A DNA stretch of 64,000 nucleotides, taken from the NCBI GenBank assembly GCA_947396885.1, contig OX377202.1, positions 63,584,643-63,648,642 on the forward strand, in the 5' to 3' direction. The first letter of the stretch is position 1. Each line of letters begins with the position of its first letter. Below are positions 1 to 10,869 of the stretch, piece by piece. The notes below the pieces were generated by a model. It was not told where the DNA came from and did no database searches. It worked only from the letters and a program-made list of their open reading frames with translations. The DNA comes from Heligmosomoides polygyrus polygyrus. Lineage: Eukaryota > Nematoda > Chromadorea > Rhabditida > Heligmosomidae. Position numbers and translations under genes: made by a program.

Positions 1-2340
1 CTGGGAGTTTTGAAGCCAATTACTCGCGGATACGTAGCAATTATTGCTGCTCGAAACGATAATATTTAGCATGGCGCGCAGCAGCGATTTGTGGCTAGAA
101 ACGAATTGTTTTTGTCGACGGACGGCAGCACTCCTGCGGCTACAGTCGCCGAGGCGAAGGCTCGAGCCAGGCGTCCGTCGTCTATTGAAGCGTTCGCGCC
201 GCGCTGGGGTGCGGGGCTGGCGGGTGCTAATTGGCGCTCTCCTGTGTGGAATACTTAAAAAGGGCTCCATTTCTCATGGGCACTTTGTTTTGCCTCGAGT
301 CGTCGGCCACTTTACGAGGCTGGTCTCCCTGGGATCCACCCAAAAACAGCCGACCGAGCGGAGCCGCGCGTGAGCACCGGGTCACCGGCGGAACAATCCT
401 TTCCGCTCGGCGGTCTCCCGCTGACGATGCGCTTTTTATCGTTTCGTCTCATCGCCGTCGCTCCTTGCGCCTCGTATTCAACACAAATATCTGGAGCGCC
501 CGCTCCCCTACGTTGCCTTACGACCGTCAGCGCTGCCTTCTGTTCTCCTCGACTTTCTCCTGCTGCTTGCTGCCGATCGCAGCCACCTAGTCAGTTCAAG
601 AGACGGGAGACTCGAATTTTGCTTAGCACTGGATATATGGTGCGGTTTGTCAGCGAGTGTTGCAATACGTCCACTTCATTTTAACACGACCCTTTTACCT
701 ACATAAATGTTTCGCTTCAGCATCGTGTTTCAACTAAAACCCAGACGATAAGTAAGGCTGAAATAGATTTCGTTGGGAAACATTCTCTCGTACGGAGTGC
801 TACTACCGCAGCTTCTGTTAACTCTCTTCATGTATCCCTATCCTATCCGAACTGTTTACCTACCCCTTCGCCTTTGAATTTTCGAGGCAGCTGCTGCCAA
901 CATACTTCAGCAAAGTTAAGCTAATTCGTTGAAGGCTGTTCATTGCATCTGTCAGCGTAGAAGAGCGTTCCACTTGGCTGAGGCATCAAGCGACCTGCTG
1001 CATTTCGCCAACCCCAACAGGCCAGCTGCGGCGTGAATAAACAGTCCGTGGAACTTCTGCCCTGCAACGTCCTTGCCGTCATCGTACGGTTTACTCGTGG
1101 TGGCTGTATTAGAAGAATCCTTCGAGGAGCACCTGCAGCAGTTTATTCTTCGCAGACTCATCTGCTCTTCTGCAAGTTATTATATGAAGGTAATGTTCTG
1201 TCTGCAGGACATCACGTGGAAGTAAAATGTGTGGCGCTTCCCAGGGGAGCGGCTATTACGGACCTTTGTAGTTTACATGTTACTGTACCTGTCCCAGGCA
1301 TCGTAATATTCTTGTGGATTGGAGTCAAACTAGCATTCTATGTCAAGAAGAGGCTCCGCCCTCTATGAAGATGCTTGGAGTAAGGCGAATTCGTTGTGCG
1401 AATATTTGTGCTCCAAGATTTCACTCATCTCCGAACACGCATTTCGATTTTCAACGTATTGTTGCGTATCGATACCCTGAGATGTCGATTGCAGTGAACT
1501 TCCGTCTTTCGTCCAAGACGTGTGTCGTGATGATATAGCTTTGACGCAAGAGGAGTTGGCCTTCGACTCCACTTTCAACGCAGTGCGACCGCAGAGGTGT
1601 AGAAGGGCGACCCTCACCGCAAGATGCTTCTGATGCAGTCGTGCATTGGGGCTAGCCGACGAAGAAGACAATGTCGAGCACCTACGATTAAGGTCTTGCG
1701 AACTTTTGGGAAGGCGAACCCGTGTGCGCTTCAGTATTTCTTCCAGCGACTGAATTCTTTTATGACTGCCAAGATAGGCCTTCTGCTGCTGTAATCTTCC
1801 CCATCGACGGTAAGGCTAGCAGGTTTCACTTTACAGAGCATCGCCATCTCAGGGTGACATTGTGTTGCTCGGCGTCCATCCGCCTCATGGTTCCACGAGT
1901 CGGGCGCTGGGAGCAAGGGCGTTTTGTCCAGATGCCCGTGCTACGGCGGCCACCTTAGTGCGACTGAAAAGCTGGCTGATATGGGTGCCATGGGAACGCG
2001 GCTGTGTGCGGGAAAGGAGAGATCCTCTGCCATCAAACAGCGACATTTATCACTCAGCTCGCCACGGGATGTCCTTCGATTATCATCTCTCCTACCTACT
2101 GTTCCATCCAGTCCAATTGATTTCACCCGCCCCACGTCGTCCGCGCGCCCTCATTCCTCGCCCTGTGGCAGGAGCACACTGTTCGCACGAACCATACCTC
2201 CTCGAATGACGCCTTCGCACCGTCGCTCAGCTCAGTTGTTCCTGAGGGGCCTTGCCACGTAGTTCTGTCTCTCGTCGGATGCTGTTCGACAAGCTCTGTG
2301 GCGAGCCAAGTCCGTGTTAGCGAAGCTCTGCTTCTCGTAC
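1..2340. other. Sequence without a supported gene, left edge
   Basis: 1-600 is GC-rich with a pyrimidine-rich end (about 500-590), possibly leader-like; the 100-119-codon frames overlap one another and match nothing known. About 1208-1245 resembles the 3' end of SINE-like family A. Nothing else recognised. Confidence 0.3.
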
Positions 2341-2348
2341 TACTATTA

Positions 2349-3645
2349 GGTTGTCCGGAAGGTTCTCAGTGCTTTGTGTTACAATTTTTCATTCGTCTGT
2401 TACTAAGTGAAAATTCAACCTGCATTGCGCATTAATGCCACTTTATGTAACAGAATTTTTTTAAGAATTTCTATCTGGCTAAATAATTTATGTTTCAACG
2501 TCGTTTTATATTTGTTCCTGAAGGACTTATTGAAGAAGGTCGAAGGAGCAATTCCAAACGGTATTTTGTTATGACCTCAAATTGGGACATTCCGCAGCCG
2601 AGACGACTCGACAAATCAATCAAGTGTGGGGGGCTTATTGGTGTTGGAGAAAGCACTGTGCGCCAGTGGTTCAGAAAATTTCGAAACGGAGATTTCGGTT
2701 TCGAAGATGACCCCTGTAGCGGTCGACCTACATAGAGCAATCCTGGTGGACAAGTTGGAGGAGTTGGTGGAAGCTAAGCCGTGCAAACAGTTCGCGGAAT
2801 CGCGGAAGAGCTGGAGGTCAGTAAAACTACTGCTGCAAAAAAAACTACTCTTTTGTGACTGCTTTGAAAGATTTTTGGGAAGATCGAAACTGGGTGCCCC
2901 ACGAGTTGAGCGAGCGGCAAAAATTGTCACGTTTCGAGATTTGTTCTTCTCCACTTTTATGCAACAAAACTAGCTCGTTTTTGGGTCGAATCATCACTTG
3001 TGATGAAAAGTGGATTCTGTATGATAACAAGAAACGTTCTGCGCAGTGGTTTGACGCCGACGAACCCCTAGGCATTTTCCAAAGGCGAACCTCCACCAAA
3101 AAAGGTATTGGTCACTGTGTGGTGGTCGTCGGCTGGTGTGATCCATTACAACATTTTGGCACCAGGCCAAACGATCACCGCAGAGTCCTACTGTAAGAAA
3201 ATGGACGAAATGCACCGAAAATTGCGTCCACTTCAGCCAGCATTGGTCAGCAGAAGAGGCCCGATTCTTTTGCACGACACTGCCCGCCCACACGTTTCAC
3301 AAATCACTCTCCGAAATTTGAACGAATTAAGGGTTGGAGTTCAAGTTTTGCCTCACCCGCCCTATTTTACAGACCTCTCTCAACCGACTACCACCTTTCT
3401 AAGCACTTTCAGAACTTTCTCGCCGGTAAATCCTTCTCCATTCAGGAATGGCCAAAACATCTTTCGTGGATTTTGTCGAATCTCGACCACCTAATCTTTT
3501 CGCTAATGGAATAGTTTGACTGGAGGCCCGTTGGCAAAAGTGTGGTGATTCGAACGGTGCTTATTTAGACTAAATCCGATAAGACTAGAGAAAGTTATGG
3601 TAGTTAAGTGAGCTACTCAAAACGCTGAAAACTTTTCGGACAACC
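2349..3645 (+). mobile_element. Mariner-family transposon with intact terminal inverted repeats
   Basis: 1,297 bp flanked by TA at 2347-2348 and 3646-3647. The 5' end starts GGTTGTCCGGAAGGTTCTCA and the 3' end read inward starts GGTTGTCCGAAAAGTTTTCA, a clear inverted repeat. The interior carries a broken mariner transposase. Full mariner length suggests few large deletions. It lies upstream of the PTB gene in repeat-rich sequence. Confidence 0.93.
2490..3500 (+). pseudogene. Mariner transposase, frameshifted
   Basis: The cut-and-paste transposase reads in pieces across frames. The helix-turn-helix end is STVRQWFRKFRNGDFGFEDD with SGRPT (about 2658-2734), followed by NWVPHELSERQKLSRFE. The first catalytic Asp is in ITCDEKWILYDNKKR (about 2992-3035), then VTVWWSSAGVIHYNILAPGQ, and the second Asp is in GPILLHDTARPHVS (about 3260). 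The third Asp is in TDYHL, reached only by a frame change near 3375. Several frameshifts and a stop at 2733 make it inactive. Sequence style matches the Hsmar1/cecropia-like D34D group. Confidence 0.9.
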
Positions 3646-3775
3646 TAGGAAAACCTTAACAATAGTAATACCTTACTGCGTTCAATTTACCTCTACGCAT
3701 TAAGATACTGTCTCAGCATCCTAGTCCCTAATATACATACACATAGATGCTCGTTTGATCTCGGACACTGGGTCA

Positions 3776-3824
3776 CCACGGGCCGCACAGCCAGTTGCTA
3801 TTGGGGTGGAAACCTGTTGCTACG

Positions 3825-3862
<38 letters not shown>

Positions 3863-4162
3863 TATACATATGTATTTATATGTAAATACGTAGTATATAC
3901 CTACTTATATACGTATGCACATATATATGTAGGTACGAGCTGGATACACGTGGATATATGGCTTCACAAGAATCGGGGGTGCGAAGGCGACTATCCTGCA
4001 ACACTCTAGCAACAGGAGCCGACCCTTAAACCCACCCACAGGAGTGTCAACGGAGTGCAGGTAATCGCACCGGGCCCCATCATCTGGCCAATCGGCGCAG
4101 CCCGCCACTCCCACTGCAACAGGTTTCCACCCCAATAGCAAGTGGTTGTTCGGCCCGGGTTC
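3776..4162. repeat. Inverted repeat around an AT microsatellite
   Basis: GCTATTGGGGTGGAAACCTG at 3797 and onward recurs inverted at 4116-4139. The similarity extends outward imperfectly (3776-3796 against 4140-4162, sharing CGGCCCG). Between the arms is a TA-rich microsatellite with interspersed CATA and GTA (about 3826-3930). This is either a foldback element or two opposed copies of one repeat. Confidence 0.7.
3826..3930. repeat. (TA)n / TATACA microsatellite
   Basis: About 100 bp of almost pure TA with scattered ACATA and TGTA steps. There is no coding potential. Confidence 0.9.
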
Positions 4163-4265
4163 AGCGAGTGCCAGAGATAGAGAGAGATAAACCTCGGCAT
4201 TGTTGTGAGTTATCAGTTTGTATATACTGTGCCACACGAGGTTTTAGGTGGACCTTTATTCGCAG

Positions 4266-4305
4266 GGCCTGACGCGTTTCGACTTCACGTCGTCTTCGGA
4301 GGCCT
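4266..4305 (-). ncRNA. Hammerhead-ribozyme-like fold, left arm copy
   Basis: The inverted counterpart of the motif at 5534-5573, read on the - strand: the same AGGCCT/AGGCC stem, CCGAAGA, GTCGAAACGCGTC. Confidence 0.5.
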
Positions 4306-4669
4306 GAACGTGGTGCATAGGTTAGAATCGCACTCTACCGTACCAAGCGCCTTAACCTGCCTAGCATTTTCGACCTACACCTACGACCACAACCAGAGTC
4401 CAAATGGTGGAAAGAACCCACCAATTGGATCCACCGCAGGGGCCGATTCGCCCACGTAAGTTGACCAGTAGAGGCGAATGAGGCACACTGTGCATCACTA
4501 TCACGACCGGTCGTCTACAGCTCACAATGAGGCACAAACGGCAAGAAGTCACTCGTCACAGAAAGGCACTCATTTCGGTTGTTCATCACTGGATTTCTTG
4601 CGAGAATCCAGAATGCCTCTAACGCTTTTCTCGCGGAAATATCTCCCTCGATGGCCAAAATTGTGCATT

Positions 4670-5116
4670 TCACCTCGTAGTTAATACCGTCATGCGCATC
4701 AATCCTGTGTTTTCCAAGTGGGTTGGTGAGCAATTCACGTCGTTTCCAGATAGATGTTCCCTCAGGCGTATTCCTAGTGCCCTTCCCGTCTCTCCGATAT
4801 ATTTTGCGTTACATGCCATACACTCAATCTGATAAATTGCTCCTATTTTTGAGCAATCCCCTAAACTACCATTTGAGCATATAGCGCAGTCTTCCGAAAT
4901 GCACTGCTGATCATAGAGTCTATTTCGTACCAACTGCCGTCTAAAGTTGTCATTAGGAATATTCACTAAGACAACGTCGTCCTGCAGTTGCTCTCTTACA
5001 ATAACCCTTTGAATTTCAGCAGTTACTCTAAAGGGTAGAACGAGAGGCAGGGGAAGGGCACTAGGAATACGCATAAGGGAACATCTATCTGGGAAACGAC
5101 GTGGATTGCTTACCAA
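4670..5116 (-). pseudogene. GIY-YIG endonuclease domain of a Penelope-like element
   Basis: 148-codon reading frame. Residues about 85-115 read GAIYQIECMACNAKYIGETG then RALGIRLREHL. This is a GIY-YIG-type core (Y-Q-I / Y-I-G-x-T-x-R) with the Cys pair CMAC upstream and a zinc-like CISEDCAICSNGSLGDC before it. Penelope retroelements carry this nuclease after the reverse transcriptase. No RT is attached here, so the copy is 5'-truncated and not functional. Confidence 0.82.
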
Positions 5117-5533
5117 CCCACTTGGAAAACATAGGATTGATGCGCATAACGGTAATGACTACGAGGTGAAATGCACAATTTTGGCCATCGAGGGAGATAT
5201 TTCCGCGAGAAAAGCGTTAGAGGCATTCTGGATTTTCGCAAGAAATCCAGTGATGAATAACCGAAATGAGTGGCTTTCTGTGACGAGTGACTTCTTGCCG
5301 TTTGTGCCTCACTGTGAGCTGTAGACGACCGGTCGTGGCAGTGATGCACAGTGTGCCTCATTCGCCTCTACTGGTCAACTTACGTGGGCGAATCGGCTCC
5401 TGCGGTGAATCCAATTGGTGGGTTCGTTTCTACCATTTGGACTCTGGTTGTGGTCGTAGGTGTAGGTCGAAAATGCTGGGCAGTTAAGGCGCTTGGTGGG
5501 GTAGAGTGCAATTCCAACCTATGCACCACGTTC

Positions 5534-5573
5534 AGGCCTCCGAAGACGACGTGAAGTCGAAACGCGTCAGGCC
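5534..5573 (+). ncRNA. Hammerhead-ribozyme-like fold at the Penelope end (right arm)
   Basis: AGGCCT (5534-5539) can pair with AGGCC (5569-5573) as stem I. Between them lie CCGAAGA (consensus CUGANGA with one change), a short GAC/GTC stem II, GAAAC, and a GCGTC that fits the cleavage-site side. Penelope elements are known to carry hammerhead ribozymes; activity of this copy is doubtful because of the U-to-C change. Confidence 0.5.
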
Positions 5574-7257
5574 CTGCGAATAAAGATCCACCTAAAAACC
5601 TCGTGCGGCACAGTATATACAAGCTGACAACTTCCACTTTATGTTCCTCACTTTTCAGTTTCTTCTTTGACGCGCTGTGCCACATGCGTGTTCCATGTGT
5701 CCCTTCATACTGGGCTTAAGACCTCTTGTATTCATATCCGTCAAGCATTCAGTGAGAAAAGAAGGACATTAGTTCATTTTTAGCAATCGGCGGCATAAAT
5801 GAATTGCATTCGAGTTACGTTCCATGTGTGAAGGAAGGACTGCGTCGTTGCCAGCAGTTCTGTTTCTGCCTTGGCAGAGCCCTTAATTCGGATCCACAAG
5901 TCCAGCCTTTATCTTCCTACAGGACTATGTGCTATACATTGTATCATCACTCCGTTGACCTAAGGAAGTAAATAGTGGCCTTGACGTGATGTTATGCTCT
6001 ACTATCAAACTGTGAATGGAGCGCTGTCTTCGAGTAAGTTAAAAGGTGAAAGAGCAGATGTGAACAGTGTAAAAAATAGTTCGTTTTGGCGCTTTCCTGT
6101 TGGCGAACCTTTCTCTTATGTCAGAGGAAATCCAGACCTTTTCTGGAGTGTGATCTGAAGGATTAACCCGTGCGTAGCTTGTGAGACCTTCACTCGCGTT
6201 GACTTCGGCTCGCGTGAGAGCATGTGCATAAATAAAATGTCCCTTGGCTCTGTTTGCCAAGCATCATGCACCTCGTAATGGGCTTTCTCACTCCATTACT
6301 AGTAGTATGTGCGACCCTACCCCTCGCCTGGGTGCCGACACCATGTGCCGAGGGGTTTCTCAGCTGCGCGGATAAAACTGGTGGTCAAGCGTTCAAGGCG
6401 CATGAGGTGCTTCCTTCTGCAGCGTGGTCTCTTTGCACGACACTGGTTGGGCAGGTGCTCCGATGAATTAATTCACCGATCCCGTTACTCGCGGCAAAGC
6501 CGCGCTTATCAGCTGCTTTATCCCAGCAACAACCTCCTAACAAGGCGCGTAGATGAGACTACCCGCTCAACAGCATCGCACCCATCGAAGTGCGACTCGT
6601 GCGGCGGCCGGTCAGGTGGCATAAATCCATCTGTATCAAACTTGTCGCTAATTTGCCGCGAGTCGCGTGCGCAATTTCACGCTGCGGCGCGTTCGCCGTC
6701 ACCGCGAGGTCTTAGAAGCGTGAGCTCGGGCTTGCGTTGAAGCAGAGAAGTCAGCCTATTCGCCCCAGAGCTTCCTCTTCCTGGGATGCCGCCATACATA
6801 GCTCATTTTGCTCGGCTCGCAAAGGAATGATATGAGCTTTTAAGTGCCTCCTACCAGGTTCTGTCAGTTCCTCATTACTGCTGAGCTAGGAGCTTCCCTG
6901 CCACGACTTGTACGGCTAGCTAGTGTCTGTATGCCCAACATTATCCCATCTAACGAATTTCCTAGCGGCATTACGGAGAACCGTGCAGGATTAACGTTAG
7001 TTTGGCCTAACCATGTTTAGTATTTTCAAGCACCTTTCGAAAATCTCCTGGCAAATCAGTTCGCCGAATGTTGTAGTCGTTCATAGGGGAGGGTGATAGC
7101 AGCGTCAGCCGATGAGATATCTTTTCTATCCAGCTGTGCCAGAGCAGTATGTATGTGCACTACTGCAACAGTTCTGCTTCTCATTTACTTTAACATGAGC
7201 TGTCCTAAGCGACAAGAAACGTTGCCTTCCAGGATCTGCTTCATTGGTTTCCAATAC

Positions 7258-7575
7258 AATTAAAGGATAGAGGACGACGTTACTCAATCCCTTTCGGTAT
7301 GCGCCACGCATCTTACTTCTAGGCAATGTCTGTGAGGCGATTTGAGTGCGTATTTGGCTATACAATGACTTGACATCACCCTCAATGGCCGTGACTGCAC
7401 AGCTCATCTCAAAGTCCTTATCATCATGCGCATCAGTTCCTTTGGTAGCAATTCGCCAATCCCGGACGGATGGTAGGATTGGTTGGTTTGGCTGGGAAAC
7501 CCCAACCGGAACCTGGTATCGGGTGCATGCGACAACTGGCACCTCCTCCAACTGCGTTACACGCCCCACATATAA
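7258..7575 (-). repeat. SINE-like repeat family A, chimeric with Penelope sequence
   Basis: Family A markers on the - strand are GCGTGGCGC, ATTTGAACGCGTATTTGGCC-like text, GGTTGGGATT-like text and the tRNA-like head at the right end (GTAACGCAGTTGGAGGAGG). About 7370-7440 is instead Penelope-like (CCTCAATGGCCGTGACTGCA), so a stretch has been swapped in or inserted. Confidence 0.6.
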
Positions 7576-7639
7576 ACTAAGAAGTCCTTCGAAATGCGCT
7601 TGCTTTCACTGACTTGTCAGAAATCGTGATGAGAACGAG

Positions 7640-8300
7640 AGAGCCCAGATTCCATATTTGTAAAAAACCGTCAGCTGTGATGTTATTATTCTATTTTGCC
7701 ACAGCTTTTCAGGTAGACGTTTATTTAGCGGGGTCTGACATTCCGACGTTCCTTCATCCTCGGGGTCCTAAACTTGGCAAGGGGTTAAACTTGCCATGGA
7801 TGGCGACTCATTTCGGTTGTTCATCACTGGTTTTGTTGCAAAAATCTAGAGCGCTTCCAAAGCGTCACCTGTTGAGATATCACCCTCAATGGCCATGATT
7901 GCACAGCTCATCTCAAAGTCGTTACACTGTGCGCATCAATTCCATCATTGCCAGGGTTGGTTAGCAACTCAGCTATTCTGCCATCCAGATATTCTTTTAG
8001 ACGTTTCGCCGGAACTCTTACCACTTTCTCGGCTTATTTGGCGTTGCAGCTCAAGCATTTGAAGTGCAAAATAGCTCTAGTCTTTGGGCAACCATCTAAG
8101 CTGCAACCTCGACAAATAACGCAGTCCCCTATACGCACTGCTTATCACAGAGTCGATAGGAATCAGTCTATGTTCTCTCCGGGTCCGGGGTTGATGGGGA
8201 AGAGATCATCGTCCTGCAGCTGTGCTGTAGCAGCAACTCTACCAAAAACGGAAGGAAGAACGAGAGACATCTTGTCTACACGGGGAGATCTCGACATCTA
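7640..8300 (-). mobile_element. Penelope-like element fragment
   Basis: Shares ACTCATTTCGGTTGTTCATC, ATATCACCCTCAATGGCCAT and the downstream GIY-YIG Cys-rich region with the 4.2-5.7 kb element, in the same orientation as its left arm. Its outer end (about 7690-7790) contains a degenerate version of the hammerhead-like block. Coding frames are broken by stops. Confidence 0.65.
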
Positions 8301-9654
8301 TCGTGAGCTCTTCATTGATGACCTGACACGTAGTAGCTATTCGAAACACCAGTATTCGCAGCTAATCGCGGTGGTTTTCAGTATTCGCTAGGGCCTGAAC
8401 ACTTCCTTACTGCCATTCGGAACGCATATTGCTTACAAGTGCACGCTTCGCAGCAGTACACTGACTACGTAGACCTGTCGTGAATCGACATGCACTTACA
8501 GTTAGAGTTCTGTTTGCGGAGTCATTCCACACTAACCGCCCCGTCCGGCACTTCTCGCACTATCCTTCGCTTCCGATAGAGTTACTGATGTTGTTCAAAG
8601 AGCTATTGTTCCTGCACAGGTGGAAGACGAGGTTATTAGGTGCATAAGTTCTCGAGCATCGTGCCACAAAATATTTTATTTTACCATGTTTGCGCAACAA
8701 AAACGAGCCATCTGAATAAGCCTCCACTACCGTCGACCTCTGGTTGACCTCTGCTAACTTCTTGGTAAGTCACAGATCCCTTTGCTCCAGAAGATGTGGA
8801 GTTCTGGATCTGGAGGATTTCGCCAGTTCAGTCTTCGTCTACTTTTCAGTGCCGTGTTGGAATCACACAATGATCGGCTGTCCATTGTCGTTCCGAGGTG
8901 GGCCTACAAAGCGACGCAGTTAACTAACGCGGCCGTCTGCGAACACTGCTGTACATTCATCTGGTAGAGGCCACAATCCACGCTTCACCAAAGCGCAGCT
9001 TCACAGATGCTGCGAGCGATTCTCAGGACGTGTTCTGCGTCCTCCAGTTCGTTAAGCCACTAGCGTGAAGGCGAACTTTAGAGCAGAGCTTCCAATTTTG
9101 GGCGCCAGTGACTGCGTCAGAGAAGCCGTACTGAGTGCCTGTAAGTATAAGGGGGAGGGAAACTATGTCGGCCTAGTGATCCAGTGCTGCGCCAGTGCGG
9201 AGCACCAATCTGCCGGTTTTCAAACCTTCCCAGTCGACTTCAATCCACTAAGTCCGTAGTTGCCTGGGTAACACCAACAATAGCTGAGCATGATGTGGAT
9301 CCGCTTGCACGTTGTGGCAGAGCATTTCTAAACTCAGTCCCATCGGATGTCCAGAGTCTCGATGAAATGTTCGTCGCTGTGAACTTTCATTATAAGCGGG
9401 TGACCATGCTTCAAAGCGAAAGTCTTCCCATTTTTGATGTGTTTTTTGATGCATGAGGAAAGGAGTAGCATGCGCCACGGAGTTTACTTCCACCTTGGAA
9501 CTACTAGGTTGAAATGAATGCTGGATACTGTTTTGTAAGTGTTTCCTTTCTCTATCGAGATGTTCATTTCCTAGTTCAATTCTGATTCATTCTCTTTAGG
9601 CGTCAAATAGGTGGTAATGAGGTTCTAAGCTTTCTCAACCATGTTTTGATCGAA

Positions 9655-9752
9655 ACAAAACATTGTTGCGAGAACGCGAATCGAGCCTGCACCTCCTGCT
9701 AACCGGATAGGAATGCTCCACACCATCTACACCACCGGCGCAGTTTGATCGA
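9655..9752 (-). repeat. tRNA-derived SINE family B copy
   Basis: On the - strand: GCGCCGGTGGTGTAGATGGT (A-box-like) ... CTAACCGGATAG complement ... AGGTGCAGGCTCGATTC (B-box-like) and a terminal AATGTTTTG. This is the same layout as the copies at 15.9, 27.5 and 56.9 kb. Confidence 0.6.
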
Positions 9753-9789
9753 ATATCTCGTGTCTGGAGTCCGGTTTCGTGGTTCTCCT

Positions 9790-10610
9790 ATTTGTATGTT
9801 TGTTTGCTACTTACTGAACGCTACTTGAGAAGTGACCACTTTCACCCTTTCCAGAAGCATGCCAAAACCGCAGTCTGTCTCATGCCGAAACCCCAGTTTT
9901 ACGAGTCGACCTGTGTCGCGCAAATCTCGCCCAGTTCCCAACCCGAGCAGCCTGGACTCAATAGTCACGCAAGATGAGAAGTACGTCTTCTACCTTAACC
10001 CTGCCAAGCAGCGAGTCTGTGTGAGGCTTGGTGACTCGTTACCGACCTTCGTTCATCGCGAGAAGCACCTTCGGAGCTTTTGGGTCTGCGCCCATGGACC
10101 GGTATACTGGAAGCTGTTTACCAAAAGCACGACGATGGACTAAGGCCATGGTAAACGGAATAGAAGAGATGGGCCGACGACTCGCTCTTATTCATTCGCA
10201 GCGCTTCAAGAAGGTTTTCCTCTTCGACAACGCCGCACCGCATCGGGAACAAGTAACCACGGATAAGCTTGGCCAGCTGGGCTACGTTCACATGCCTCAC
10301 CCACCGTATTCGCTGGGCATCTCTCCATGCGACTACCACTACTACTTGAGCTTACAGGGCTACCTGGTCGGAACGGACATAAGAACTCAAGCAGTCCTTG
10401 GCAACCATATCGAGCAGTTGATCAACACCAGGCCCAAGCAGTTCTGGAAGGGTGGGATCAGGAAGTTGGCTAAGCGATGGCAGAAGATCATTGTCCTTAA
10501 TGGCGAACAATTCCTCAGCATCGTTGAGTTGTAATTGAGTTATAGAGAGATATGGGGGGATAAAGAATTTTTCAATTTGTCTCATTACTTTTGCCCCCCC
10601 CCCCTCCCCT
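9790..10610 (+). mobile_element. Mariner element, 5'-degraded
   Basis: The C-terminal two thirds of a mariner transposase, followed by a 3' tail ending TTTGTCTCATTACTTTTGCC and a poly-C run at 10597-10608. No matching 5' terminal repeat was located. Upstream frames (about 9790-9970) look like decayed N-terminal transposase. Confidence 0.75.
9961..10534 (+). pseudogene. Mariner transposase catalytic region
   Basis: Two frames cover it. VTQDEKYVFYLNPAKQRVCV holds the first Asp (about 9964-10023). After a frame change near 10140 comes MVNGIEEMGRRLALIHSQRF, with the second Asp in VFLFDNAAPHREQ and the third in SPCDYHYY; exactly 34 residues separate these two, the D34D mariner signature. It ends with a stop at 10532. 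The C-terminal frame is open for 128 codons, unusually intact compared with its 5' part. Confidence 0.88.
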
Positions 10611-10744
10611 AATAAACCCTAATATTCTGTTGAACATTCATGGAGCCAACACTAGTTCGCAATCGATTGCATGAAAGGCTATGTGTATCAGAGAACTGCG
10701 ATATTTCGCCAAGCGGTAGCTGAGGCGATTAAAAGTAGACCGGC

Positions 10745-10860
10745 ACATTCCAGGCTTGGCACATGTTCAGGGCCCTGAAGACGGCTGAACATCTAACCGC
10801 AGGCTCTGCTGAATTGAACGTCCGCCCAAAAACGTCGTGTGGCACACTACAATACAAACA
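10745..10860 (+). mobile_element. Penelope-like terminal remnant with hammerhead-like block
   Basis: GGGCCCTGAAGACGGCTGAA and AGGCTC (10770-10806) reproduce the stem I / CUGAAGA layout, but the GAAA box is lost (CTAACC). It is followed by AACGTCCGCCCAAAAACGTC and GTGTGGCACA, the conserved outer end seen in the 5.6, 36.2 and 57.9 kb copies. Confidence 0.55.
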
Positions 10861-10869
10861 ATGACGTTC

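Larger units (their letters stand above)
4200..5690. mobile_element. Penelope-like element remnant, foldback arrangement
   Basis: Two arms, about 4205-4790 and 5050-5690, are inverted copies of each other. Shared landmarks are GGCGAATGAGGCACACTGTG, AATATCTCCCTCGATGGCCA and GGGCCTGACGCGTTTCGACT. The single-copy centre (about 4790-5050) plus the left arm encode a GIY-YIG nuclease fragment on the - strand. Inverted terminal duplications are typical of Penelope-like elements. Both arms end with the same outer motif, a CCACCTAAAACCTCGTG-type sequence next to GGCACAGTATA. Confidence 0.8.

Noticed and set aside
6254..6740. Frame with a signal-peptide-like start (MHLVMGFLTPLLVVCATLPL)
   Set aside because: Only 70 codons, overlaps a second longer unrelated frame, no splice sites or homology recognised; hydrophobic start can arise by chance.
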